Part shown: positions 24,784-32,138 of the stretch, one piece after another
How positions within the stretch are numbered: the stretch's first letter is position 1
Layout: every line of letters begins with the position of its first letter
Source: Chryseobacterium sp. SC28
GTDB taxonomy: Bacteria > Bacteroidota > Bacteroidia > Flavobacteriales > Weeksellaceae
Length of the DNA: 32,140 nucleotides
NCBI RefSeq assembly: GCF_003932955.1
Contig: NZ_QOVY01000025.1
Span: 1-32,140, forward strand
Reading direction: 5' to 3'
The notes under the pieces: model-generated
Database searches by the model: none
What the model saw: only the letters and a program-made list of their open reading frames with translations
Told to the model about the DNA's origin: nothing
Program-made: the position numbers and the translations under genes

Positions 24784-25545
24784 ATGACAAGATTAGCAAA
24801 CAAAGTAGCCGTTATCACCGGAGGTTCTGGTGCTATAGGTTCCACAGTGGCCAAATTATTTTTAGCCGAAGGCGCAAAAGTAGTAATAGTAGATATTAAT
24901 GAAGATGCTCTGAGCAAAGTAGCATCAGACCTAAACAGTCCCAATCTGAGCTATATTGCGGCAGATGTTACAAAAGCAAGTGATGTAGAGAAATATGCGC
25001 AACATGCGGTAAACACATTTGGAAAAATAGATGTCTTCTTCAACAATGCAGGCATAGAAGGTGTTGTAAAGCCACTTACCGAATATCCTGAAGACGAGTT
25101 TGACAAATTAATCAACGTCAATGTAAAAGGTGTATGGTTGGGTTTGAAATATGTGTTGCCACAGATGAATGACGGTGGCAGCGTTATCAATACTTCATCT
25201 GTTGCAGGTCTTATGGGAACTGCTAATATGATTGCTTATACCGCTAGTAAGCACGCCGTGATTGGGATTACACGAACCGCAGCATTAGAAGCAGCGCCGA
25301 GAGGAATCCGGGTAAATTCCGTTCATCCCGCTCCTGTTGACAACCGTATGATGCGTTCCTTGGAAGATGGCTTTGCACCTGGAGCAGGCGAAACGGTGAA
25401 AAAGAATTTTGAAGCCTCTATCCCGTTAGGAAGATATGCCAATAATGATGACATTGCAAAAGGAGTTTTGTTTTTAGCTTCCGACGAAAGTCAATTTATT
25501 ACTGGCAGCAAGCTAGTCATTGATGGCGGAATGAAAATGGCATAA
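24784..25545 (+). CDS. Short-chain dehydrogenase/reductase, third gene of the dehydrogenase operon
   Basis: A 253-residue classical SDR. It has TGGSGAIG at 12-19, D37 in VIVDINED favouring NAD, NNAG at 87-90, catalytic S138/S139 in NTSSVAG, and YTASK giving Y152 and K156, ending in ITGSKLVIDGGMKMA. This is the SDR subgroup that oxidises secondary alcohols or ring hydroxyls (glucose 1-dehydrogenase-like). It lies 44 bases after the ALDH stop and is followed by a terminator, so the three form one operon. The joint substrate is unknown. Confidence 0.92.
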   Translation: MTRLANKVAVITGGSGAIGSTVAKLFLAEGAKVVIVDINEDALSKVASDLNSPNLSYIAADVTKASDVEKYAQHAVNTFGKIDVFFNNAGIEGVVKPLTEYPEDEFDKLINVNVKGVWLGLKYVLPQMNDGGSVINTSSVAGLMGTANMIAYTASKHAVIGITRTAALEAAPRGIRVNSVHPAPVDNRMMRSLEDGFAPGAGETVKKNFEASIPLGRYANNDDIAKGVLFLASDESQFITGSKLVIDGGMKMA

Positions 25546-25568
25546 AAATATCCTTATTGAAGATAATT

Positions 25569-25603
25569 ATTCCCAGGTGCAGATGTTGCGCTTGGGATTT
25601 TTT
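25569..25603 (+). terminator. Terminator of the dehydrogenase operon
   Basis: TCCCAGG (25571-25577) pairs with CTTGGGA (25591-25597) with one wobble around a 13-base loop, followed by a T run. Confidence 0.65.
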
Positions 25604-25756
25604 AATTTACAGAAAAATTGAGGAAAAAAATGTGCATTTCATAAGAAAAATTACCAAAAAACTCTATTAAAATTAGGTTCAATTTTTAAATGCACAAATG
25701 AAGACAAAGTGATGGATAGCTAATAAAAATAAAAAAATTCTTTTGTTATAAAAAAT

Positions 25757-25769
25757 TGTCACAGTGACA
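25757..25769. promoter_or_regulatory. Perfect 13-base palindrome TGTCACAGTGACA
   Basis: TGTCAC and GTGACA are exact inverted halves around a central A, 40 bases before the sixA-like start and inside very AT-rich DNA. A T run follows. It could be an operator or a weak terminator hairpin; nothing decides between them. Confidence 0.4.
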
Positions 25770-25808
25770 CTTTTTTATTAATTTTAAATTATTATTAATT
25801 ATTTGTTG

Positions 25809-26285
25809 ATGAAGACACTTTTACTTGTACGGCATGCCAAAAGCGGCTGGCCGGAAGATGTTGATGATTTTGACCGCCCACTCACCGAGTTGGGGATGAC
25901 CAATGCTCCAAAAATGGCTCGCTTTTTAAAAGAAAAATCAATCAGCATCGACGCATTTATATCCAGTCCGGCAAAAAGGGCTTTGCAAACTTGCGAATTG
26001 TTTGCCGAGGTTTTTCAGAAATCTTTTTCTACAGATGCCTCATTGTACAACCCCCGAGAGCGAAATTTTGAGAAGCTGATTGTGGAATTAGACGATTCTA
26101 TCCAGTCCGTAGCGCTATTCTCCCACAACAACGGGATTTCTAACTTTGCTAATTCTTTAACCGACGAGATCGTAAATCTTCCGACTTGCGGCGTTGCTGG
26201 TTACGAAATCGATTGCGAGAAATGGAGCGATTTTCCGGCTGCGCCAAAGAAGTTTTTATATTTCTACTCGCCCAAGAATTTTTGA
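25809..26285 (+). CDS. Histidine phosphatase family protein (SixA-like)
   Basis: A 158-residue member of the phosphoglycerate-mutase-like histidine phosphatases. It begins MKTLLLVRHAKSGW with the phospho-accepting His in the RHAKS motif (R8-H9). Further conserved elements are DRPLTELG, FISSPAKRALQTCE and the second catalytic His in LFSHNNGISNFAN. The size and motifs match SixA, which removes phosphate from phosphohistidine proteins such as PTS NPr or ArcB; the target here is unknown. The ATG at 25809 is preferred over two in-frame TTG codons directly upstream because it gives the family N terminus. Confidence 0.88.
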   Translation: MKTLLLVRHAKSGWPEDVDDFDRPLTELGMTNAPKMARFLKEKSISIDAFISSPAKRALQTCELFAEVFQKSFSTDASLYNPRERNFEKLIVELDDSIQSVALFSHNNGISNFANSLTDEIVNLPTCGVAGYEIDCEKWSDFPAAPKKFLYFYSPKNF

Positions 26286-26316
26286 AGCAATAAGGTCTTT
26301 GATCAATCAATTCATT

Positions 26317-26347
26317 AAAAAAACGCTCTAAATTGGGCGTTTTTTTT
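26317..26347. terminator. Bidirectional terminator between the phosphatase gene and alaS
   Basis: AAAAAACGCTC pairs with GGGCGTTTTTT across a six-base loop, with one wobble; A and T runs on each side let it work for both convergent genes. Confidence 0.85.
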
Positions 26348-26365
26348 ACGTTTGAGACTGTTAAC

Positions 26366-28969
26366 TTAAATCTCCAAAGCCTTCTGGTAAGCATTCTCAA
26401 CGCCGGCGAGATTCTTTCCGCCAGCCGTTGCAAAACCGGGATTTCCGCCGCCGCCGCCTTGGATTTCTTTTGCCAGCTCTTTCACAATATTTCCGGCATG
26501 GTAAGTGGCTTCTAAATCTGAGGAAACGCCGACAGTTATCATTGGTTTTTCGCCGGCATCGGAAATGATGATGATGACAGAATTAGGTGTTTCCTTTTTC
26601 AGCCGGAATACGATATCTTTCACAGAACCAGTATCCAGCGAGGTTTTTTTTACTAATAATTTCTTGCCGTTTTTGTCTTGGAAATCATCTTTCCAATTTT
26701 GGATTTCGCCTTTCGCTTTTTCTTTTTTTAAGAAATCGATTTCCGACTTCAACGCTGCATTTTCTTCCAGCAATTTCTCAATAGATTTGACGATATCTTT
26801 CGATTTCAATAATTGAGAAATCACCGAAAGCTGCGTTTCCAAATTCCTGAAATATTCTTCCGCTTTGTCGCCGGAGATGGCTTCGATTCTACGGATGCCT
26901 GCCGCTACAGAATTTTCGGAAAGTATCTTGAACCGGCCAATTTCGCTTGTGCTCTTCACGTGCGTGCCTCCACAAAGCTCTTTCGACGTTCCGAACTGGA
27001 TCATTCTCACCGTATCGCCGTATTTCTCACCGAAAAGTGCCATTGCGCCTTTATCCAAAGCATCCTGAATCGGAATGTTTCTGAACTCTTGAAGTGCCAA
27101 ATTCTCTTTGATTTTTTGATTTACTTTTTCCTCTACCAAAGCCAATTCTTCATCCGTCAGCTTACTGAAATGCGAGAAATCAAAACGGAGATAATCCGGG
27201 CCAACATAAGAACCTTTTTGCTCCACGTGCGTTCCCAAAACCTCTCTCAAAGCCGCGTGTAGCAAATGCGTTGCCGAGTGATTGGCCTGAGAATTTTTTC
27301 GGTCGGCGGCGTTAACTTTTGCATAAAAAACTGCGCCCGCATCTTTCGGAAGCCTGTTAATTAAAGAAATAATCAATCCGTTTTCCTTCTTGGTTTCCAA
27401 AACCTGCAAACTTTCGACTGCATTTTCGAGAACGCCTTTGTCGCCTACTTGTCCGCCACCTTCTGCATAGAAGGGCGAATGGCTCAAAACGATCTGATAA
27501 AATTCGCCGTCTTTATTTTCTATTTTTCTATATCTTGTGATGTAAGTTTCGGATTCTAAAACATCGTAACCCACGAAGGTTTCAGGCTTTTCTTCCAAAA
27601 CGACCCAATCATAAACCTTGGCTGCGGAATCTTTTTTGGAACGTTGTTTCTGTTTCGCCATTTCTGCTTCGAAACCGGCTTCATCGATGGTCAACCCTTT
27701 TTCTTCCGCAATAATTCTCGTCAAATCATCGGGGAAGCCGTAAGTATCGTACAACTCAAAAACGTCTTCGCTTGGCAAAACTGTCTGGCCTTCGGCAATC
27801 GTTTGCTGAATCAATTTTTCAACGCGGATCAAACCGTTTTCGATGGTTTTAAGGAAAGATTCTTCCTCGCTTTTGATCACTTCTGTCACCAAAGTTCCTT
27901 GCTTCTCGAGTTCCGGGAAAAATTTTCCCATTTGATCTTGAAGTACCGCAACGAGCTCAAAAAGGAAAGGTTCTTTTCTGTCCAAAAATCTGTAGGCATA
28001 GGAAATTCCTCTTCTCAAGATTCTTCTGATCACATATCCTGCCCCGCTGTTGGAAGGCAATTGTCCGTCTGCAATGGCAAACGAAACCGCACGAATGTGA
28101 TCTACGACAACGCGGATGGCGATGTCCTTTTCGTCGTTTAAAATTCCGGTATATTTTTTACCCGAAAGTTCTTCAACTTTAGCGATCAAAGGGGTAAAAA
28201 CATCGGTGTCGTAATTGGATTCTTTGTGCTGAAGCGCCATACACAGCCGCTCGAATCCCATTCCTGTATCAATGTGTTTCGCAGGAAGGTTTTCCAGAGT
28301 TCCGTCCGCTTTTCTGTTGAATTGCATAAATACGAGATTCCAGATTTCAACAACTTGAGGATGATCGTTATTCACCAATTCCAGGCCGGAAACTTTCGCT
28401 TTTTCTTCATCATTTCTCAAGTCCACGTGGATTTCGGAACAAGGCCCGCAAGGTCCGCTCGCTCCCATTTCCCAGAAGTTATCTTTCTTGTTTCCGTTGA
28501 TGATTCGGTCTTCGGAAATGAATTGTTTCCAAAGATCGTAAGCTTCGGTATCGCGTTCCAGATTTTCTTTTTCGTCGCCTTCGAAAATTGTAACATACAG
28601 ATTGTCTTTCGGGATTCCGTAAACTTCTGTCAGTAATTCCCACGCCCAAGTGATGGCTTCTTTTTTGAAATAATCGCCAAAACTCCAGTTTCCCAACATC
28701 TCGAACATCGTGTGATGATAAGTATCGCGCCCGACATCGTCTAAGTCATTGTGTTTTCCGGACACTCTGAGACATTTTTGGGTATCGGCAATTCTGGAAG
28801 ATTTCGGTGTTTTGTAGCCTAAAAAATAATCCTTGAACTGCGTCATTCCGGAGTTGGAAAACATCAGCGTTGGGTCATCTTTTAGAACGATTGGCGCAGA
28901 CGGAACAATAAGATGTTCTTTGCTTTTGAAAAAATCTAAAAATTGCTGTCTTATCTCTTGTGAAGTCAT
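26366..28969 (-). CDS. alaS: Alanyl-tRNA synthetase
   Basis: An 867-residue class II synthetase that charges tRNA-Ala. The N-terminal catalytic domain has the class II motifs (FSNSGMTQFKDYFLG, TYHHTMFEMLGNWSFGDYF, the GMGFERL motif 3). The editing domain carries the zinc-binding NHSATHLLH (HxxxH) near residue 560 and CGGTHV near 668, used to clear mischarged Ser and Gly. The C-terminal DHHA1-type domain ends in the Gly-rich QGGGGGNPGFATAGG, which shares in tRNA binding. Length is normal. It is transcribed alone towards the phosphatase gene. Confidence 0.98.
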   Translation of the reverse strand: MTSQEIRQQFLDFFKSKEHLIVPSAPIVLKDDPTLMFSNSGMTQFKDYFLGYKTPKSSRIADTQKCLRVSGKHNDLDDVGRDTYHHTMFEMLGNWSFGDYFKKEAITWAWELLTEVYGIPKDNLYVTIFEGDEKENLERDTEAYDLWKQFISEDRIINGNKKDNFWEMGASGPCGPCSEIHVDLRNDEEKAKVSGLELVNNDHPQVVEIWNLVFMQFNRKADGTLENLPAKHIDTGMGFERLCMALQHKESNYDTDVFTPLIAKVEELSGKKYTGILNDEKDIAIRVVVDHIRAVSFAIADGQLPSNSGAGYVIRRILRRGISYAYRFLDRKEPFLFELVAVLQDQMGKFFPELEKQGTLVTEVIKSEEESFLKTIENGLIRVEKLIQQTIAEGQTVLPSEDVFELYDTYGFPDDLTRIIAEEKGLTIDEAGFEAEMAKQKQRSKKDSAAKVYDWVVLEEKPETFVGYDVLESETYITRYRKIENKDGEFYQIVLSHSPFYAEGGGQVGDKGVLENAVESLQVLETKKENGLIISLINRLPKDAGAVFYAKVNAADRKNSQANHSATHLLHAALREVLGTHVEQKGSYVGPDYLRFDFSHFSKLTDEELALVEEKVNQKIKENLALQEFRNIPIQDALDKGAMALFGEKYGDTVRMIQFGTSKELCGGTHVKSTSEIGRFKILSENSVAAGIRRIEAISGDKAEEYFRNLETQLSVISQLLKSKDIVKSIEKLLEENAALKSEIDFLKKEKAKGEIQNWKDDFQDKNGKKLLVKKTSLDTGSVKDIVFRLKKETPNSVIIIISDAGEKPMITVGVSSDLEATYHAGNIVKELAKEIQGGGGGNPGFATAGGKNLAGVENAYQKALEI

Positions 28970-29027
28970 TGATAGTTGTCTGTTGTTGGTTCTTGGTTGA
29001 TGGTTTTGATTATCAACTTTTGGTTGG

Positions 29028-29035
29028 CAAATTTA
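29028..29035 (-). promoter_or_regulatory. -7 promoter box (TAAATTTG) of alaS
   Basis: An exact TAnnTTTG match on the minus strand, 58 bases before the alaS ATG. The 5' leader in between is poor in G and rich in CAACCAA-like words. Confidence 0.5.
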
Positions 29036-29097
29036 ATTAAATAAAGTCATTTTCAGGCCGTTTTTATAGGCTGAAAATTCAAATTTATGTTGACATT

Positions 29098-29172
29098 GCG
29101 GCCGGGATAGGAAGGGCGCGAGCGTAGCGAGCGGTCCCGAGGCACTCGGGACGGCACCCCTGGATAGCCCGA
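29098..29172. repeat. REP-like GC-rich palindromic element
   Basis: A GC-rich block in an AT-rich gap. It starts GCGGCCGGGATAGGAAGGG, contains GAGCGTAGCGAGC and the perfect hairpin GTCCCGAG-GCA-CTCGGGAC (29133-29151), and ends CCTGGATAGCCCG. Its ends are partly inverted copies of each other (GGGATAG and CTATCC). This style of element is common between genes in Chryseobacterium and relatives. It lies just downstream of the TIGR02117 gene. Confidence 0.65.
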
Positions 29173-29194
29173 ATTGTCCGCCCAAAATAGTAAA

Positions 29195-29875
29195 CTATTG
29201 ATAATGCCAGAAAATTCCAAAATCCGTTGGCGTCCATAAAGCCGCTTTTTGCCCGGCAACTTTCAGTCCGTCGTTTGCCCAAGTGTTGCACGTGTAGGTG
29301 AAGTTGTAGCGGCCTTTTGCATCGTAGAACGCATCATTGTTTCCGTAGACGGCGTTGGTTTTTATGAACTGGTAATTTCCTGCCGAATCCTTATCAAATT
29401 TATCATCGATGAATTTGATCAAATCTTGATATTGTTTTTCGGTCAGCATTATTTTTTTGCAGTCTTCGTTTTCTTTCATTTCAGTGTAATAAGTGCAATG
29501 CATCGCAGATTCGCTGAGCCAAAAGGCAGCTTTGAACGCCGTCGAAAATTTGAGATCTGCCCAAGTGGGCGTATCGAGGTAAAAACCCTTGTCGCCCCAG
29601 CCAAAGGAAATCCATTTTAGATTCTCTTCTTTCGATTTGGTATTGCTGTAAGGCAATTTTACGCTCCAATTGATGAATTTTGTGTGGACAGGAACGACCA
29701 AATCTGTGTGAACACCGTTGGTAAGGATGTAGGCTTCAATGATTTTTGGATCACCGGTTTTCTCTGCGGGAACGGGAATTAGCGGTATCGAAATGGCCAG
29801 AATAATGTATAAAAAAACGGCTCCCAGTATGAAGCCGATAGTTTTTAAAGTTAGAATTAATATCTTTCTCATCAT
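29195..29875 (-). CDS. TIGR02117 (DUF2459) family protein
   Basis: A 226-residue protein with an N-terminal membrane helix (LKTIGFILGAVFLYIILAI, about 8-26) and a periplasmic domain with the family motifs YILTNGVHTDLVVPV, ISFGWGDKGFYLDTPTWADL and TYTCNTWANDGLKVAG. The CNTWAN segment with its Cys, together with GVHTD, suggests a papain-like or transpeptidase-like active site, but the function of the family is not known. The ATG at 29875 (or the next Met) is chosen: the frame opens at a TTG at 29929, but that TTG is the likely -33 element. Confidence 0.85.
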   Translation of the reverse strand: MMRKILILTLKTIGFILGAVFLYIILAISIPLIPVPAEKTGDPKIIEAYILTNGVHTDLVVPVHTKFINWSVKLPYSNTKSKEENLKWISFGWGDKGFYLDTPTWADLKFSTAFKAAFWLSESAMHCTYYTEMKENEDCKKIMLTEKQYQDLIKFIDDKFDKDSAGNYQFIKTNAVYGNNDAFYDAKGRYNFTYTCNTWANDGLKVAGQKAALWTPTDFGIFWHYQ

Positions 29876-29901
29876 TTGCGTTTCTCGAATCGTGCGAACT
29901 A

Positions 29902-29929
29902 TAAAGATAATAAAAAAATCGATATACAA
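29902..29929 (-). promoter_or_regulatory. Promoter of the TIGR02117 gene
   Basis: On the minus strand TTG (29929-29927) and TATCTTTA (29909-29902) are 17 bases apart, one mismatch from the consensus. Its position argues against the longer N terminus of the TIGR02117 protein. Confidence 0.5.
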
Positions 29930-29966
29930 TCGAAATGTTAATTTTTTTTAATATTTCTTGGTTTTA

Positions 29967-29994
29967 TTGGAAATTATTCTCAAATTTAATATTG
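29967..29994 (+). promoter_or_regulatory. Possible promoter of the tiny basic ORF
   Basis: TTG (29967-29969) and TAATATTG (29987-29994), one mismatch from TAnnTTTG, are 17 bases apart. The ATG lies 15 bases after the box. Confidence 0.35.
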
Positions 29995-30009
29995 AAAATC
30001 AACCACAAT

Positions 30010-30090
30010 ATGCCGAAAAACCGTAAATCCAACAAAAGACAAAAAATCCGAGTGAAAGTTGCGCCCAAAAGACTTCAAAAAAGAAAATAA
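30010..30090 (+). CDS. Tiny very basic protein, 26 aa, unknown
   Basis: An ATG-started frame of 26 residues beginning MPKNRKSNKRQKIRVKV and ending in KRLQKRK. It contains twelve Lys and Arg in its first 20 residues and no acidic residue at all. The composition recalls very small ribosome-associated proteins, but it lacks the GKGD start of bacterial THX and is not recognised. It lies in the gap between the divergent TIGR02117 gene and the convergent queG, ending 10 bases before the end of queG, with a promoter-like TTG-N17-TAATATTG before it. The frame is short enough to be accidental. Confidence 0.45.
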   Translation: MPKNRKSNKRQKIRVKVAPKRLQKRK

Positions 30091-30100
30091 GAAAAAAGAG

Positions 30101-31024
30101 CTATTCCGACAGGAAGTCGATATTCCTTTTTAGTCCGGAAAACTTCGTTCTCATTACCGCCGACTTTTTGAAAACCGAGGAAAATATTTCCCGGGTAATG
30201 TCCTTCCACTCTTGTTTTGTGAAATTTTTGACTGCAGAGTTGGGTCGGAATTTTTCTTCCAAAGTTGGCGCTGAAAAGCGGTTCCACGGGCAGACATCCT
30301 GACAAATGTCGCATCCAAACATCCAATCTTCCATTTTGTCCTTGAAGAAATCCGGGATCTGATCCTTCAACTCTATCGTGGCGTAGGAAATGCATTTGCT
30401 TCCGTCGATGACTTTGTCGGCAACGATGGCTTTCGTGGGACAAGCATCAATGCATCGGGTACAGCTTCCGCAATGATCTGTTACGGGAAAATCTTCAATT
30501 AACTCCAAATCGCAAATGATCTCTGCAAGGAAATAAAAAGATCCGTTTTTCTTGGTTATCAAGTTAGAATTCTTCCCGACCCAGCCAATGCCCGATCTTT
30601 TAGCCCAAGCCTTTTCCAAAACCGGCGCCGAATCTACAAAAACCCGAAAAGCAAACGCGCCAATTTCCTGCTGAAGTTCGGCCACCAAATTTCTGAGTTT
30701 TTCTTTAATTACCTCGTGATAATCTTCGCCATAAGCGTATTTTGACAATTTGAAGTCAGCGTTATTTTGCTGTTCTGCCGGGAAATAATTGTAGCTGAGC
30801 GATACGACCGACTTGGCACCTTCTACCAACAGTCTGGGATCGAGGCGTTTGTCAAAATGATTTTCCATATAATGCATCTCGCCGTGGAAATTGTTTTGCA
30901 GCCATTGCTCCAAATGGGGCGCTTCTTCCTCCAGAAAATCGGCTTTGGAAATACCGCAGGATTGAAATCCAAAAGCCACGGCTTTGGATTTGATCAAATT
31001 GCTATATTTCTCTTTGGTGTCCAT
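30101..31024 (-). CDS. queG: Epoxyqueuosine reductase
   Basis: A 307-residue iron-sulfur and cobalamin enzyme performing the last step of queuosine synthesis on tRNA (epoxyqueuosine to queuosine). Two 4Fe-4S motifs are present: [13 protein letters not shown] (C185, C188, C191, C195) and [13 protein letters not shown] (C238, C241, C245), plus C211. The cobalamin and active-site segment [23 protein letters not shown] lies at about 130-151. Length is on the short side, with the C-terminal HEAT-like extension of some members missing. It has its own strong promoter (31033-31062). Confidence 0.96.
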   Translation of the reverse strand: MDTKEKYSNLIKSKAVAFGFQSCGISKADFLEEEAPHLEQWLQNNFHGEMHYMENHFDKRLDPRLLVEGAKSVVSLSYNYFPAEQQNNADFKLSKYAYGEDYHEVIKEKLRNLVAELQQEIGAFAFRVFVDSAPVLEKAWAKRSGIGWVGKNSNLITKKNGSFYFLAEIICDLELIEDFPVTDHCGSCTRCIDACPTKAIVADKVIDGSKCISYATIELKDQIPDFFKDKMEDWMFGCDICQDVCPWNRFSAPTLEEKFRPNSAVKNFTKQEWKDITREIFSSVFKKSAVMRTKFSGLKRNIDFLSE

Positions 31025-31032
31025 TTAGCTTG

Positions 31033-31062
31033 CAAAATTACTGTTAATAATTTTATCGCCAA
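31033..31062 (-). promoter_or_regulatory. Promoter of queG (TTG-N19-TAATTTTG)
   Basis: On the minus strand TTG (31062-31060) is followed after exactly 19 bases by TAATTTTG (31040-31033). The ATG lies eight bases after the box, so the 5' leader must be very short. Confidence 0.75.
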
Positions 31063-31133
31063 GTGTTCGCCTGCGCTAAATGATTTTCTGATTTTTTATC
31101 AACAAGTACCCAATATTTTAAAAATTTATATTG

Positions 31134-31141
31134 TAATTTTG
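31134..31141 (+). promoter_or_regulatory. -7 promoter box (TAATTTTG) of the rhodanese gene
   Basis: An exact TAnnTTTG match, 29 bases before the ATG at 31171. A -33 TTG is not clear. Confidence 0.55.
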
Positions 31142-31170
31142 TTTGAAATAAAAACGTTAAAAATAAAATT

Positions 31171-31458
31171 ATGGCTTTAGAAGATGTCTTAAGAGCAGGA
31201 AATTATCACCTAATCGATGTGCGCGAACCGTTGGAACTGGAAATGGACGGCCATATCGAGGAAGCTCAAAATATCCCTTTGGGAGAGCTGGAAGACCGTA
31301 AACAGGAAATCCTGAATCTGAACGGAATGAAAATCTTCTTTTGCAGATCTGGGAACCGATCGGGCAAGGCGGTGGAATATTTCAAATCGGAAGGGATGAC
31401 TGATGTTTACAACGGGGGAGGCTATAATGACTTGAAGGCAGCATTGGAAAATCTTTAA
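31171..31458 (+). CDS. Single-domain rhodanese-like protein
   Basis: A 95-residue cytoplasmic rhodanese domain, expected to carry or transfer sulfane sulfur. It has the CH2A-like LIDVREPLELEMDGHIEEA segment (14-32) and the active-site loop CRSGNRSGKA with C58 as sulfur-accepting Cys, followed by NGGGYNDLK. Length is normal for single-domain forms such as GlpE/PspE. It is transcribed alone, divergent from queG and convergent with a small lipoprotein gene. The sulfur donor and acceptor are unknown. Confidence 0.92.
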   Translation: MALEDVLRAGNYHLIDVREPLELEMDGHIEEAQNIPLGELEDRKQEILNLNGMKIFFCRSGNRSGKAVEYFKSEGMTDVYNGGGYNDLKAALENL

Positions 31459-31496
31459 AAAACTTGTCCCAAAGTGCGAAAGCATACAAAACAAAT

Positions 31497-31527
31497 GCGT
31501 CCCGAGGTTTTTTCGAGACGCTTTTTT
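31497..31527. terminator. Terminator between the rhodanese and small lipoprotein genes
   Basis: GCGTCCCGA (31497-31505) pairs with TCGAGACGC (31513-31521) with one mismatch, followed by six T on the plus strand. It lies 38 bases after the rhodanese stop and touches the end of the convergent gene. Confidence 0.8.
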
Positions 31528-31690
31528 AGTTTTTACTCCTTGACAATAACCAAACTACCAAAGCTACGACCGCGACCACTAGGATAATTCCCCACCACAT
31601 TCCGGCTTCGAAAATGGTTTCGACGGCCTCGCAGCTTGTCAGCATTCCCGCTAATAAAAAGAGCGAAACAAAATTGATAAAATTTTTCAT
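31526..31690 (-). CDS. Small lipoprotein with a membrane helix, 54 aa
   Basis: A 54-residue protein. The N terminus MKNFINFVSLFLLAGMLTSC is a lipoprotein signal with lipobox LTSC (Cys20). A short linker (EAVETIFEAG) and the hydrophobic segment IILVVAVVALVVWLL (about 35-49) follow, ending SRSKN. So the mature product would be lipid-linked at one end and membrane-spanning at the other. Similar 50-60-residue proteins with SCE...F.AG..W.. are widespread in flavobacteria and are sometimes wrongly labelled phosphatidate cytidylyltransferase; they are far too short for that enzyme. The function is unknown. Confidence 0.75.
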   Translation of the reverse strand: MKNFINFVSLFLLAGMLTSCEAVETIFEAGMWWGIILVVAVVALVVWLLSRSKN

Positions 31691-31773
31691 AGTGTTAATA
31701 TTTTATTAAGGAATTCAAATGCTGCGCCAAAGTGGATTTTGAATAAAGAAAGCCACCGATATGATGGCTTTCT

Positions 31774-31899
31774 TTATGCTTTTGTAACAGATTTTTCGGT
31801 AGATTTTCTGGCTTGTCTTTCTTCCAATTTCTTCACGACATAACCAATGATAAACGGTGCTGCGTAAGTCAAAATGGTTTTAATCAATCTTGGGTTCAT
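31774..31899 (-). CDS. Small membrane protein, 41 aa, unknown function
   Basis: With the start at 31899 the product is 41 residues: MNPRLIKTILTYAAPFIIGY forms one hydrophobic helix (about 6-21), followed by a highly charged tail (VVKKLEERQARKSTEK). The open frame extends to another ATG at 31980, giving 68 residues with a basic, non-hydrophobic extra N terminus. The shorter form is preferred because it starts directly at the helix, but there is no promoter match to decide. Not recognised as a named family. Confidence 0.55.
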   Translation of the reverse strand: MNPRLIKTILTYAAPFIIGYVVKKLEERQARKSTEKSVTKA

Positions 31900-31995
31900 A
31901 ATTTTAAATTTCCGAGAAAATTGCAATAAGTGCGCCATTTTGGAAATGAGATTTTCTCTCGTAGTTTTAGGTTTTTGCATTTTTTGTAATGCATC

Positions 31996-32022
31996 AAAAA
32001 AAAGATGAGCTCCTCGCCCATC
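31996..32022 (-). terminator. Hairpin terminator on the minus strand at the right edge
   Basis: GATGAGC (32004-32010) pairs with GCCCATC (32016-32022) with one wobble around TCCTC. On the minus strand a run of eight T follows. It would end a transcript coming from beyond the right edge of the window; no convincing coding frame was seen between 32023 and 32140. Confidence 0.65.
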
Positions 32023-32045
32023 CTTTCTTATTTAGTCGTTCCTTA

Positions 32046-32138
<93 letters not shown>

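Noticed and set aside
26813-28636. Several plus-strand frames of 100-165 codons opposite alaS.
   Set aside because: Antisense shadows of a clearly functional alaS.
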